A stretch of DNA of 64,000 nt from G963664115 sp965263045 (GTDB lineage Bacteria; Acidobacteriota; Terriglobia; 20CM-2-55-15). Both the position numbers and the translations under genes were made by a program. Location: contig CBDHGK010000023.1 of the NCBI GenBank assembly GCA_965263045.1, positions 1 to 64,000 on the forward strand, given 5' to 3'. The notes beneath the pieces were generated by a model that ran no database searches, was not told the DNA's origin, and was given only the letters and a program-made list of their open reading frames with translations. Position 1 is the stretch's first letter; every line of letters starts with the position of its first letter. Shown here in pieces: positions 33,974 to 43,607 of this stretch.

Positions 33974-36043
33974 TTAGAGATGTTCGACCTCTGCCAGCAT
34001 CCGCACTCCGTGTTTGGCCTGCTTCGCCGAAGGAACCTTGGTCCACTCCATGGCGGCATAGCTGGCGAGGGTGGTAGCGATTCCGAGCTCCCATGTCTTT
34101 AGCTTCCCGGACGAAGTGCCCCACTTGACGACGTGAAGCCAAGTCTCCGGTCCGGCCTGCATAACCCTTGCGATGCTCTCGCGGTCTTTTTCGGACAGTT
34201 TCCCGGATTGGCCGGAGTGGGCACCCACATTTGGCAGCGGCTGGCCTTCCGAGAGCTCATCCAGCAGTTCTCGTGGCAGGTTGAGGTCAATAGTCTGGAT
34301 CTCTCTCCAGCATTCCTCCCTCTTGCACCACTCCGTTACATTTCTGTCCCCGGCAGTTTGCACGATCGCCTCGTGAATCTCGGGCATCCAGTCGTGAAGA
34401 ACCGACTCAAGAGTTGGTGATACTTGCCGGGCATCCCAGATCGCCGAGAGGTCGACGCGTCCCGCGGTACGCCAAGAGAACAGCGCAACGGTGTACGTAA
34501 CCGCGTTCGCCCGATATCCGGTGAATGCATGCTTGCGCGCTATCTTTTCCGCGGTCTTGTAAATGATCACCTTAGCGACCACCTCCGTGTAGTAAGCAGT
34601 ATCTGGTTCCCAGTCGTCACCGTACTCGCGAGCAAGCCACTGGGTGAACGCTGCAAAGTTCTTCTGGCCACCTCTGCTGACTACATGCGGCAATTGGCTC
34701 CATGTGTTCGCGTATTTGGCTAGCTGGACCTTGTCAAATTTCTGCTTCGATGGGGTCCTACTGTCGAAGGCCTTCTTCCGCATTGGTGTCGTACCGTCAC
34801 GGGCTCGCGCTACTTGATACTGACCGCGTGCTCGCTCGTAGAACCAACGGGTGGCCTCCCCTGGACACCACACCGTCTCCGACAACTGCTGTAGCTTGAC
34901 GTGATACTTGCTGTTGGCTGAGAAGTCGGCTTCGTTGACCTTGTTCTGAGAATTTGCAAACCGGCTGACTAGAGGAACGAGGGTGCCGATCTGTTCTTCG
35001 TTGACCACGGTGATCTTGGCTTGAACGAAGACTCGGGAGAGGTCTGCGCGGTCCACATGCACTGCACGGTGAATCGTCGCGACGGTTTGACCACCGTTCA
35101 CTATCTGCATTCCCGTAATACCGCGGATCGCCATTCCACCGTCTGAACGGTCAGCTAGGGCCAAGGATCCTGCAGTTATGCACAGGCCATTGTTGTACGC
35201 CATGAAGCGTTCCGGTTGTTCGAGGATGGTCTTCCTGATGCCCTTGTTCACCTTCCCACGCAGCATCAGAAAAGAGCGGACGTTGAGCTCCAGAAGACGG
35301 GATCCGAACTCGTGATACAGGCTGTGGAGAAGTGTGCCGGGAACGATCGCCAGATACACTCTGTAGTCTGCCGTCTCCGCTGGAACCTCAAGGCAAGGTA
35401 GTGACTCACCAAGTCGCTCCTCGATGTCGATAGTGATTGGTTCGTACGGAAGACCGGAAGCTTGGGCCCGGAACAGCCGCTGATGGTCCCACACATCGAT
35501 TTGTACCTCCACTCCTTCCAGATCCACTTCTAACCCGCTTGGATCTACCGCGGTACCGTCCACCAAGACGATCAGCCGAACCCGTTCGATCCTATCCATA
35601 ACCTCGTGAACACGTTGGAGCATCGCGAACACATCAGAGGCGGGCTCGACTTCCTTGTGAAACTCCCTTCCAGCGACTGGAATCAAATGACTAGCCTGTC
35701 TCGCCGCACGAAGCAACTCGCCGCGTGGTACCGTCGGAGGAGAATCGGGCTCACGCAAGATCGTGGTGATGACGTCAAGCTGTGCTTCGTCCTCCTCAAA
35801 GTTCCAGCCATTCACACAAACCTTGTGTCGACCGACAAGCTTCTCGAAGAAGCAGTCCTCAGCGCCGCTCACCTGTCCTAGATCCTCGAGCATCTCGAGC
35901 ACAACCTGGGTAAATGCCGCCTCCCGAAACGCTGCTCCAAGCACCTCCTCCCCTGCGTCGCCTGTAACCTCCGTGCTCCTGTCAGAAACCCTGGCATGGA
36001 GCTGCGCCAGAAATGCCGAGATCTCATGGCTGTCGATACTCAT
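33974..36043 (-). CDS. AIPR-family protein of the MORC/Z1 operon
   Basis: A 689-residue AIPR-domain protein. Core motifs are ERFMAYNNGLCITAGSLALA, GITGMQIVNGGQTVATIHRA, VPLVSRFANSQNKVNEADFS and CPGEATRWFYERARGQYQVA, all typical of the larger AIPR proteins found with Z1 and DUF4420 proteins. The ATG at 36043 overlaps the DUF4420 stop by four bases; upstream residues of the open frame are ignored. It is the last gene of the seven-gene operon. It presumably acts with the nuclease and ATPases; its precise activity is not known to me. Confidence 0.88.
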   Translation of the reverse strand: MSIDSHEISAFLAQLHARVSDRSTEVTGDAGEEVLGAAFREAAFTQVVLEMLEDLGQVSGAEDCFFEKLVGRHKVCVNGWNFEEDEAQLDVITTILREPDSPPTVPRGELLRAARQASHLIPVAGREFHKEVEPASDVFAMLQRVHEVMDRIERVRLIVLVDGTAVDPSGLEVDLEGVEVQIDVWDHQRLFRAQASGLPYEPITIDIEERLGESLPCLEVPAETADYRVYLAIVPGTLLHSLYHEFGSRLLELNVRSFLMLRGKVNKGIRKTILEQPERFMAYNNGLCITAGSLALADRSDGGMAIRGITGMQIVNGGQTVATIHRAVHVDRADLSRVFVQAKITVVNEEQIGTLVPLVSRFANSQNKVNEADFSANSKYHVKLQQLSETVWCPGEATRWFYERARGQYQVARARDGTTPMRKKAFDSRTPSKQKFDKVQLAKYANTWSQLPHVVSRGGQKNFAAFTQWLAREYGDDWEPDTAYYTEVVAKVIIYKTAEKIARKHAFTGYRANAVTYTVALFSWRTAGRVDLSAIWDARQVSPTLESVLHDWMPEIHEAIVQTAGDRNVTEWCKREECWREIQTIDLNLPRELLDELSEGQPLPNVGAHSGQSGKLSEKDRESIARVMQAGPETWLHVVKWGTSSGKLKTWELGIATTLASYAAMEWTKVPSAKQAKHGVRMLAEVEHL

Positions 36044-37044
36044 GAATTCTGACCCGACAGAACAGACATCACGTCCTCCCCATTGCGCTCGTGGGGCGTG
36101 CAGTGGGCCAGGGCAACAGAAAATCTGACGTCGACGACCCCAGCGGGGAGATCCGGCTCCAACAATCGCGGAAATCCAGTAGTCACCTGGAACCACCGGT
36201 GTCGGCGAACGGTGTATCGCTGCAAGGTGCCTTCGTCGAATTGCTGGTCGGTATAACCGACTTGAAAGAGCCGTTCATCAAACTGGTTACGACAAGCATC
36301 GTCGATCCTGTTCCTGAGCCGGCCGACCAACTCTGGTAGCGACAGCTCGGCGCTGGCACTTTCCTCGACCTGAAGGAAGTACAGGAACAAGCCGGGTAAG
36401 CCACGGTCATCTAGTTGCTTGACTCCGCTGATCGGAATTGCCTTTGGCGTGCCGGTCTTCGTCGTCTTCACTTCCACAGCGGCAGCCGGTAGTTGAAAGT
36501 CATGGGCATCTCTGTTTGGTCCACGCCACCGGTTGACCACAATCGTGTCCGAAAGCCCCTCGTCGAGCAGCAGTTCAAGCAGCCACAATTCGCCAAATAG
36601 ACCGCGTTGGGCCTCGTCCGAAAGCCCCTCCGAACCAAACTGACGAAGAAAAGACTGCCACCGCTCAATCCTCGCTACGAAACGTTTGACTGCCGCTTCA
36701 TCATCTTGGGCCGTAAGAACGCTGGCTACGACGTCCAGTGCAAGCGGGGCAAAGACCCCTCGGTAGCGTTCGACCGACACAACAACGTGAAAACATGTCC
36801 GCCCACCGTGCCCAGATACAGTCTGGATACCCCGGATCTCGAGCCCACCTGCCCTTGGGAGGTCGAGACCTGACGGCAAGGCTGTGGTCTTGACCTCAAG
36901 CAGCACAGCCTCAAATCCATCACTTCGGCGGCGTCCAGCGTACACCGCTGGCTGGGATGGCTCGCTCAAACGAAGTCGAACGAACCCTGTGCCTTCACCG
37001 ATCACGGTCTCGAGCTTTGACCACGCCTTCGATAGTTCGCTCAA
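36040..37044 (-). CDS. DUF4420 PD-(D/E)XK-motif protein
   Basis: A 334-residue nuclease-like protein. GLFGELWLLELLLDEG gives the first acidic helix, and RDAHDFQLPAAAVEVKTTKT holds the D...E-x-K catalytic pattern of PD-(D/E)XK enzymes (about residues 183-202). PD-(D/E)XK-motif proteins of this family regularly sit between Z1 and AIPR genes. It starts 17 bases after the Z1 stop and overlaps the AIPR start. The likely role is to cut foreign DNA under control of the ATPases. Confidence 0.85.
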   Translation of the reverse strand: MSELSKAWSKLETVIGEGTGFVRLRLSEPSQPAVYAGRRRSDGFEAVLLEVKTTALPSGLDLPRAGGLEIRGIQTVSGHGGRTCFHVVVSVERYRGVFAPLALDVVASVLTAQDDEAAVKRFVARIERWQSFLRQFGSEGLSDEAQRGLFGELWLLELLLDEGLSDTIVVNRWRGPNRDAHDFQLPAAAVEVKTTKTGTPKAIPISGVKQLDDRGLPGLFLYFLQVEESASAELSLPELVGRLRNRIDDACRNQFDERLFQVGYTDQQFDEGTLQRYTVRRHRWFQVTTGFPRLLEPDLPAGVVDVRFSVALAHCTPHERNGEDVMSVLSGQNS

Positions 37045-37061
37045 TTCGAGGCCTCCTCGGT

Positions 37062-39959
37062 TCAGGGTGTTCGTCCGTGCTCTTGTTGGTAGTAGACGTT
37101 ATTCACTTGATAGGAGACGGTTGACGCCTGTCCGGAGTCCACCAGCGGGAAACTGATCGCAAACCCAAGCACTGGAATATGTTCCGCCTCAGCCTCCACA
37201 TTGCCCGTGCTATTGATTGGATACAGGAGGAGCAGCCCTTTGTTGACAGGGCGGACTTTCCTTAGATTTGGTCCAGATGGCCGATTCGGTTTCTCACGCC
37301 CACGAGGATCCTGTTTCCATTCCCGAAGGGTCATGCGGGTAGCCTCTTCGACTTGTGACTCACTAAGCCCGGCCTGTTCATCCTCCGGATTGACAAGCCG
37401 TCGGATTCGATAGTGGTTCTCCTCCTCCAAGACCCTGCGGGCGTTATCCTTCTCCGTGGGTTGGGTAACGTCTCGACCCAAGTAGTAACCCCGTTTGACT
37501 CGTGGTACTTCCTCCTTTCCAAGTCTAGCGTTCTCGCCTGGAACGTTTCCTGAACACAGCTGAACAGTCCATTCGACAAGCCTTCCGGAGTCCACCTCGG
37601 CGCGAATGTACTCCGACAGCAGCGATGGGATGCACTTCTGAGAGGCCTCGTGTCCTGTGTACGAGCCCAGAAACTCGAGTACGCCTTCAGCCGACACGCC
37701 GTCCCAGACACGAGCGTTCGGTGAGGTACCAGCTTTGCTGATCCTTCCCTGGCGGTCGAGCTGTTCCGCCAGTTTTTGTCCAGCGGCCCAGTTCTTATCG
37801 ACCGTCGTCAGATCGCGTCGGAAGTTGATCGTCTCAGAGATATCGCCAGCGAAAGTCACGCGAATGTTCTGTCCATGCCGCATCTTGACACGCGACGTGA
37901 CCAACAGCAGCGGATGGCATCGAACACGATGCCCGAACTCCTTCGGTGTCGCTCCGCTGATCGCCATGCGATTGAAGTCGTCTCGAAGCTCATCACTCGC
38001 AACTGCTATGTGACTCAACCAGTCGATCAGATCGGTGGTGCTGAATAGTCGACACAAATCCAGACAGCCAGGGCGATATCCGAACCAGCGGCCCATCTGC
38101 ATCAAAGTGTCGTACATGCGTGACGCGCGCAAAAAGTAGCTGACGGTGAGGCCTTCGAGTGTGAGTCCGCGGGACAGCTTGTCGCCACCGACAGCGATCA
38201 CATTCAGGCCATGTTCTCTGTGGCTTACGTAGTCAAGGACCTCACCTGATAGTCCGTGAATCGTCCGAACTTCGATCGACTCAATGACAGCATCGAGTCG
38301 CGCATCAATCTCACTCCACTCGTGCGGTGGACAGTCCTTCTCATCTATTTCTGCCGTCGTTCTAACATAGTCAGTTTCCCAGAGTGTTCGAAACTCGTTG
38401 CGAATGGTGTCGGAGGTGTATCTCATGCAGCGCCTGACCTCTGCCATTTCCTCTTTCAGCTGTTCAACCACTTGTTCCTGTACGGCAGTGAATCGGGTCA
38501 CGTGAACGAGCATTGAGTTGTGAGCTGTTTCATATCCACGAGCCTTTCTCGTAGCGGTAGAAAGAATGAAACAGCGAATCGCACCTTGCAGGGACGGCGG
38601 CAGGGCGATCGCACTTGCGAATCGAGGTGTGTGTCCCTTGTTATGAAGCGGTGGCAGCCAGCCTTCTCTTTCCCTGAGGCCCGGGCTTGCTGCGTGGTCG
38701 GTGACGTGTCTTGTGATCGGCAGCCCTGGCGTCGGGTTCCCGTTCCCATCCTCGCCGCCGAAGATTCTGGTTGCCCCGACGTAGTTGGAGGGTGTGGGCA
38801 GCGACAGGATAAAGCTTCGAGGAAAGAGATCCTCACCAATGTCTTTGGCTCGACTGCTCTCGTGGATGAATATATTCGCGAAGGGTGTAGCTGTGTAACC
38901 GACGTAGGCGCGCCTGTTAGACAGTTCGAGGAGTTCACGAATGCGTCTGTTCAAGGTTGTCGGATCGTGTTCTTCATCTACATTCCCATCCTCGTCAAAG
39001 GCTCCTTCCCTGGTGTCGATACTCCCCTGGTCACACTCATCGTCCACCACGAGCATTGGACATATGTCCTTGAGGTAGCGTCTGCCATGCTCGTCAGTAC
39101 CGTTGGCCACAGACCTGAGCCAGGCGAGCAGATTCCTGAGTACCGGACCATTTTTCTTGATGACCAGAAGAAGCGGCTTACCGCCGGGCACGATGCCCAG
39201 CTGATTGGCCAGCTGTCTCTTGAAGTCCCCACCGTCGGCCCTGGTGGTCAGAGTGTCGGGCCGGACTGTCGCATCGATCCGTCCTACGCCAGTAGCCCTG
39301 ACACCACCACCGGGAGTTACGTCGGTGGGGTCGTAGCCGACGAATCCTTCCTCCAGCCTTATCTGCGTCTGGCTACGGAGACTCTTGTGAAAGCCTGCCA
39401 AGACAACGATTAGTTTGTAGCCAGCATCCACGGCCTTCGCAATGAGGCCGATGTAGTGAGACGTTTTCCCTGCTTGAACGTGACCGACAACCATTCCACG
39501 ACGATCCCATGGGCTGGTCCGATCAGGTGCCGTGAGCAGGCCAAGCACTCGGTCAGTTGTCTCGTCAAGCTTCAGTAAAGTGCGTTTTGCCCAGCCCTGT
39601 TCAAGAAGAAACTGCTCGTATCTGCGCCAGTAAACCCACTCGATTTCGGCCTTCCGGCTCTGTAGCCAAGGTTCGTACCCATCCTCATCCGAAGACAGAA
39701 GGCGTTCTTCACCGATCAAGGTGGCAAACGAGCGCTCAAGCTCGGCAACAAGCATCCCAGCATCGACCTCTTGGAGTTCAAGGAACTCAAGCGTCTCATG
39801 CACGACCTGTTCTATCTCATGCCGTTCCAAGACTCGGGGAGGGTTCCCGATCAGGCGGTTAAGTTTGACGCTCACAAACGTTCGAGCATCGTTATAGTCC
39901 GTTCCCAATGTCTCAGGTCTCCGCTTTGAGCGTGCCAATGATCGCCACCGCCCGGTCAT
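37062..39959 (-). CDS. Z1-domain P-loop ATPase
   Basis: A 965-residue Z1 protein, an SF2-like ATPase class associated with restriction loci. Walker A is GHVQAGKTSHY (159-169), Walker B MLVVDDECDQG (302-312) and motif III YVGYTATPFANIF. The helicase-like C-terminal signature is GDKLSRGLTLEGL with DTLMQMGRWFGYRPGCLDLC. The ATG at 39959 lies 46 bases inside the upstream GHKL gene, giving coupled translation. It is likely to translocate on or remodel DNA for the DUF4420 nuclease. Confidence 0.92.
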   Translation of the reverse strand: MTGRWRSLARSKRRPETLGTDYNDARTFVSVKLNRLIGNPPRVLERHEIEQVVHETLEFLELQEVDAGMLVAELERSFATLIGEERLLSSDEDGYEPWLQSRKAEIEWVYWRRYEQFLLEQGWAKRTLLKLDETTDRVLGLLTAPDRTSPWDRRGMVVGHVQAGKTSHYIGLIAKAVDAGYKLIVVLAGFHKSLRSQTQIRLEEGFVGYDPTDVTPGGGVRATGVGRIDATVRPDTLTTRADGGDFKRQLANQLGIVPGGKPLLLVIKKNGPVLRNLLAWLRSVANGTDEHGRRYLKDICPMLVVDDECDQGSIDTREGAFDEDGNVDEEHDPTTLNRRIRELLELSNRRAYVGYTATPFANIFIHESSRAKDIGEDLFPRSFILSLPTPSNYVGATRIFGGEDGNGNPTPGLPITRHVTDHAASPGLREREGWLPPLHNKGHTPRFASAIALPPSLQGAIRCFILSTATRKARGYETAHNSMLVHVTRFTAVQEQVVEQLKEEMAEVRRCMRYTSDTIRNEFRTLWETDYVRTTAEIDEKDCPPHEWSEIDARLDAVIESIEVRTIHGLSGEVLDYVSHREHGLNVIAVGGDKLSRGLTLEGLTVSYFLRASRMYDTLMQMGRWFGYRPGCLDLCRLFSTTDLIDWLSHIAVASDELRDDFNRMAISGATPKEFGHRVRCHPLLLVTSRVKMRHGQNIRVTFAGDISETINFRRDLTTVDKNWAAGQKLAEQLDRQGRISKAGTSPNARVWDGVSAEGVLEFLGSYTGHEASQKCIPSLLSEYIRAEVDSGRLVEWTVQLCSGNVPGENARLGKEEVPRVKRGYYLGRDVTQPTEKDNARRVLEEENHYRIRRLVNPEDEQAGLSESQVEEATRMTLREWKQDPRGREKPNRPSGPNLRKVRPVNKGLLLLYPINSTGNVEAEAEHIPVLGFAISFPLVDSGQASTVSYQVNNVYYQQEHGRTP

Positions 39960-41445
39960 TCATGAACTCCTCCGAGGAGAGTAAGCGAGCGACAGCGGTT
40001 TCGTGTGACAGCTTCCCGTGACGTCGCAAACCTCTGTATGCAATCTCGACCACGCGACGTAATTTCACGTCGTCCGTACTTTCAAATGGCGCGGATGGGG
40101 CATCGGGGTGCTCTGCGGCATCCAACCAGATCTGCTGCACTGGAACGGTTTCCTCGATGATCTTGAGCATTGCGTCTAGTTCTTCGCGGAGATCGCCGGA
40201 AGTCGCCCTTGACACGCTCTGGACAAGAGGGTGTGTCCGATCGATGCGATAGCCGACCACACCATCTCTGCGAAAAGTGCGCCACGGGCGCGAGGGAGTG
40301 TCACGCGTGGTTCGTCGGCCGTACCGACCACGATGCGCATACACTTCCCTGGCTCTCCGGCGTACGTCACTCGCGAGGCCGTAAAGTCGATCATGGATTG
40401 CGGCGGGTGGAACAGCGGTCGACTTCTTGACATCGATCTGCCAGAGATGATCCATCGAGTTCGAGAAGTCGAGACGGATCCTTGCCAACTTGTAGTGTTC
40501 CTCCTTCGTCCAGGGCCGTCCCTTCCCAAGCCCGAGCCAGCTTCCGGGTAGGATCAGGCGCTCGTTACGGTAGACGTAAAAACCTTGCTGGGCATTCCAC
40601 CCTGCCGGCCCTGACACGCCAGCATGATCGGAATGCCCCAACCGATCCTTATGTGGAAGAACGAAACCCTTCACGGTTATCCTGTCCGCCCCTAGCGTAA
40701 TCGGGTCAATCGGGTACGCTTGTGTGGCCGCATGGTGTTCTAGAAACGGATCCCATGCGTTAACTCGGTTCCCATTGAGATTGATAGTCAAACGGGGTTT
40801 GGGGCCCGCGAGGTACCGATGAAATACCATCGCAAGGTGAAGTTCCACTTGCTCAACTAGTCGAAAGAAATGGCTGCGGGCTGCAGCGGAATCCGAGCCT
40901 GCGAGGCTCACCAATCGGTCCATGACTTCCCACAGGACCACAGTCCCATGATCCGTAACGTCGTCGGTTTCCAGCAGATACTCCGATCCGGGAGCTGGCG
41001 ATTTCAGTAGCTGCCAACCTTTCACTTTAGGTCTTCCGAGATGATCCAGATCCCACCTGCGCACATGGGTTTGATCGGTTGTGGAGGCAACCGTCAGGCG
41101 GCGGCACTGAGAGAGAGACGCCGTCTTGAGTCCAAGACCAAATCGCCCCAGGTCTTCAGGCTCTCGTTCGTCGAGGGGGTGCCGGCTGCCGAGGCGCATG
41201 GCGGCGCGCAGGACATCTTGGCCCATACCCTCCCCGTCGTCGGCAATCCGGATCCAGGATCGCTGCCCTTCCCACTCGAATACGAGCCAGACGTTCTGAG
41301 CCCTCGCTGCAATGCTGTTATCTATCAGATCTGCAATAGCTGCGGGTAAGGTGTAGCCATGCGCCCGCATGGATTCGATCATCGACGAGGGCTCAGGTGC
41401 GACATCGTCAAAGTCACAATCTTCGTTGACGCCTGGTCTTGTCAT
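39913..41445 (-). CDS. MORC-like GHKL ATPase
   Basis: A 510-residue Bergerat-fold ATPase. Motifs are LPAAIADLIDNSIAARAQNV (N box), WIRIADDGEGMGQ (G1) and RFGLGLKTASLSQCRRL (G2), followed by an S5-type transducer domain and KKSTAVPPAAIHDRLYGLAS. A GTG at 41466 is an alternative start. This compact form is the usual partner of Z1 proteins. It lies 107 bases after the dual-ATPase gene and overlaps Z1. The role is probably ATP-gated dimerisation around DNA. Confidence 0.82.
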   Translation of the reverse strand: MTRPGVNEDCDFDDVAPEPSSMIESMRAHGYTLPAAIADLIDNSIAARAQNVWLVFEWEGQRSWIRIADDGEGMGQDVLRAAMRLGSRHPLDEREPEDLGRFGLGLKTASLSQCRRLTVASTTDQTHVRRWDLDHLGRPKVKGWQLLKSPAPGSEYLLETDDVTDHGTVVLWEVMDRLVSLAGSDSAAARSHFFRLVEQVELHLAMVFHRYLAGPKPRLTINLNGNRVNAWDPFLEHHAATQAYPIDPITLGADRITVKGFVLPHKDRLGHSDHAGVSGPAGWNAQQGFYVYRNERLILPGSWLGLGKGRPWTKEEHYKLARIRLDFSNSMDHLWQIDVKKSTAVPPAAIHDRLYGLASDVRRRAREVYAHRGRYGRRTTRDTPSRPWRTFRRDGVVGYRIDRTHPLVQSVSRATSGDLREELDAMLKIIEETVPVQQIWLDAAEHPDAPSAPFESTDDVKLRRVVEIAYRGLRRHGKLSHETAVARLLSSEEFMNDRAVAIIGTLKAET

Positions 41446-41552
41446 CTGTACGGCCCTGCTTCCCACAGTTTCCGATGGTGTACTGCCTGTTCTCGAGTTC
41501 TAGGAATGCGAACCTGAGAAATCCATCCGGGGAACGAGCATCTTGCTGCACT

Positions 41553-43607
41553 TCAGCGATCAAAAGTCGCCCGGGGGCGTTTTCGTGGAAGATCAAACTG
41601 GATATGGGTTCCGGGACGGCCCCGCTTTATCAATTCGATTACACCTCCGTGAGCCGAGACCATATCCTTTGCCACCGCCAACCCGAGGCCTTGGCCCTGT
41701 TCCTTGCCGGAGAAGAAGGGGTCGAAGACCCGGTCTCTGTATTCCGCCGGGATGCCCGGGCCAGTGTCTGAAAAGGTGACGACACACCGATCATCGGCCT
41801 CTGTTGCGGCCACAGAAATCTGGCGGCGCCGGGCGCTGTCAATCCAGTCCAGGGAATTCGTAGCAAGGATGAGCAGCAGCCGCAGGAACAACTCTGGTCG
41901 CATTTCGGCCCGCAGGATGCTGCCATCCGGAATGCTGGTGTCGAATGTCACCTCCTTCTCCTCCATGAGGGGGCGCACCATTGCCGCGAAGCGGTTGAAC
42001 TCCGACGCAACGTTAATGGTTCGCCGCCGATTGTTCCCTTCATTGCCCTCGACTAAGGCGAGCATCTTCATGCGCGCGTCGATCGCGTCGACGTTGGTCC
42101 GCAGAGATCTGAACTCCGAGCGTAGCGCCCGACTGCCGCTTCCGTTCAAACTTCCCTGAAGGGATTCGGCGGCCACCCGTACGCGTGCCAAAGGTTCTTG
42201 GACTGCCGTCCGCACGCTGCTCGACAGCTGGGCGAGGGCGGCAAGGTCGGTGTACTGGCTGATAAGTTTCTGTTGCCTGAGTGCCTCGCTGGCACGGGTT
42301 TCTCTCAGATCCCGGCACACACGCTCGAGTTCTGTCCTGAGGGCGCCTTCGGCCTTTTGTGTCACCCGCTCCAGCTCGGCGTATGGGGATCCGCCCCCGT
42401 TTCCTGAAGGACTCTGGGGTAACTCAATTCGTCCGGCCGGGTGTCTAATCTTCTGACGCTCAGCTTCCAGCATTTGAAGGACGAAATACAGGAGTCGCCG
42501 TAGATCCTCAAGCGCCCTGTTCTGGAGTAACCCCTCGCGGTTGGTCTGATCCCGCAACTTGGGGTTGGCATCTCTCGAGATATGTACCGACCCTACGAGC
42601 TGATTGTTACTCAGCCGAACGACCGGATTGTTCACGCGCCTCTGATCTAGCCGGAGCCAGTCGTCGTGGGGTTCGCCGTACGGCCAGACCCTGAAGCCGT
42701 TGCGGTAGATACTGATCCCCGTCCACTGCTTCAGCCACGCCCGTAATTCCGAGACCGGGCCGACGCGTGCCAGTGCGTCGAGATCAAAGGCAAAGAGCTG
42801 GACCCTGACAGGCCCGCAACGCAGCTCACCACTCCCGTTCCAGCTGTACTTCTCTGGTCTGGACCCGCCGAGTCTGATCGCGATCTGGTTTCCACCGTCA
42901 AAACTCGCGTCGATCGCGTAAGGCGCCCGTTCCAGGAACGGCATCTCCAGTCCCCCCCCATAGTCGGGAAACTCATCGGACACGATCGTCACCCGGAAGT
43001 CCGAGAGGTCTGAGAACGGCGTGATCAAGCGCGCTAGACGCGTACTCAACCGTCGGAACATCCGTTCGTTCCAGGCGGTCCGCAGGCGCGACAGAGTGAG
43101 AACGGTGCCGTTCCAGCGCTTCTTGGTTCCAGGTTCCATCCGCCAGTGACAGCGGACATCGGAGAGCATCAGGTCGTCGTTGTCGAACCGGTCCCAGTCC
43201 ACGAAGGCACGGATCTCCTGCGTCGACCTCGGGCAGCGCGACCTCATTTCAAGGTGGGCCGCCAGCTTGTCCGCCGCAAAACGCCCGACACCTTTCTCTC
43301 CCAGGAAACGGCGGCCCTTCTTCGTCCGATCACTCTTGTCACGCTTCCAAGCGTTCGCTGGCTCCATCCAGCGCCCCAGGAGCGTCTCTCGGTCGATGCC
43401 GTGCCCATTGTCGGACACAGTGATCGATCCTCCAGGTTCGGTAACCGCCTTGAACTCGATCGTGACCTCCGTGGCATCGGCGTCATGTGCGTTCTTGACC
43501 AGTTCGACGAGCGCTACAACTTCATCGCTGATGAGTTCGGCTCCGATCAGCTTCATGAGCCGGGCGCGCGGACGAAATGTGACTGAACTTAGCCGACTGT
43601 TCTTCAC
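41553..43607 (-). CDS. protein with two GHKL ATPase domains
   Basis: A 684-residue protein with a Bergerat fold at each end. The N-terminal one is Hsp90/MORC-like (ALVELVKNAHDADATEV, SITVSDNGHGIDRE, GEKGVGRFAADKL). The C-terminal one is histidine-kinase-like (LLLILATNSLDWIDSA, VVTFSDTGPGIPAEYRDRVF, GQGLGLAVAKDMVSAHGG). The helical linker at about 440-520, where a HisKA phosphorylated His would sit (ALAQLSSSVRTAVQEPLARV), has no suitable His, and there is no membrane segment. It is therefore unlikely to be an ordinary sensor kinase. The GTG start overlaps the methylase stop (GTGA). Confidence 0.8.
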   Translation of the reverse strand: MKNSRLSSVTFRPRARLMKLIGAELISDEVVALVELVKNAHDADATEVTIEFKAVTEPGGSITVSDNGHGIDRETLLGRWMEPANAWKRDKSDRTKKGRRFLGEKGVGRFAADKLAAHLEMRSRCPRSTQEIRAFVDWDRFDNDDLMLSDVRCHWRMEPGTKKRWNGTVLTLSRLRTAWNERMFRRLSTRLARLITPFSDLSDFRVTIVSDEFPDYGGGLEMPFLERAPYAIDASFDGGNQIAIRLGGSRPEKYSWNGSGELRCGPVRVQLFAFDLDALARVGPVSELRAWLKQWTGISIYRNGFRVWPYGEPHDDWLRLDQRRVNNPVVRLSNNQLVGSVHISRDANPKLRDQTNREGLLQNRALEDLRRLLYFVLQMLEAERQKIRHPAGRIELPQSPSGNGGGSPYAELERVTQKAEGALRTELERVCRDLRETRASEALRQQKLISQYTDLAALAQLSSSVRTAVQEPLARVRVAAESLQGSLNGSGSRALRSEFRSLRTNVDAIDARMKMLALVEGNEGNNRRRTINVASEFNRFAAMVRPLMEEKEVTFDTSIPDGSILRAEMRPELFLRLLLILATNSLDWIDSARRRQISVAATEADDRCVVTFSDTGPGIPAEYRDRVFDPFFSGKEQGQGLGLAVAKDMVSAHGGVIELIKRGRPGTHIQFDLPRKRPRATFDR

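Noticed and set aside
41553..43607. Ordinary two-component sensor histidine kinase.
   Set aside because: No phospho-acceptor His in the linker, no membrane or sensor domain, no response regulator nearby, and an additional N-terminal MORC-like ATPase in a restriction operon.
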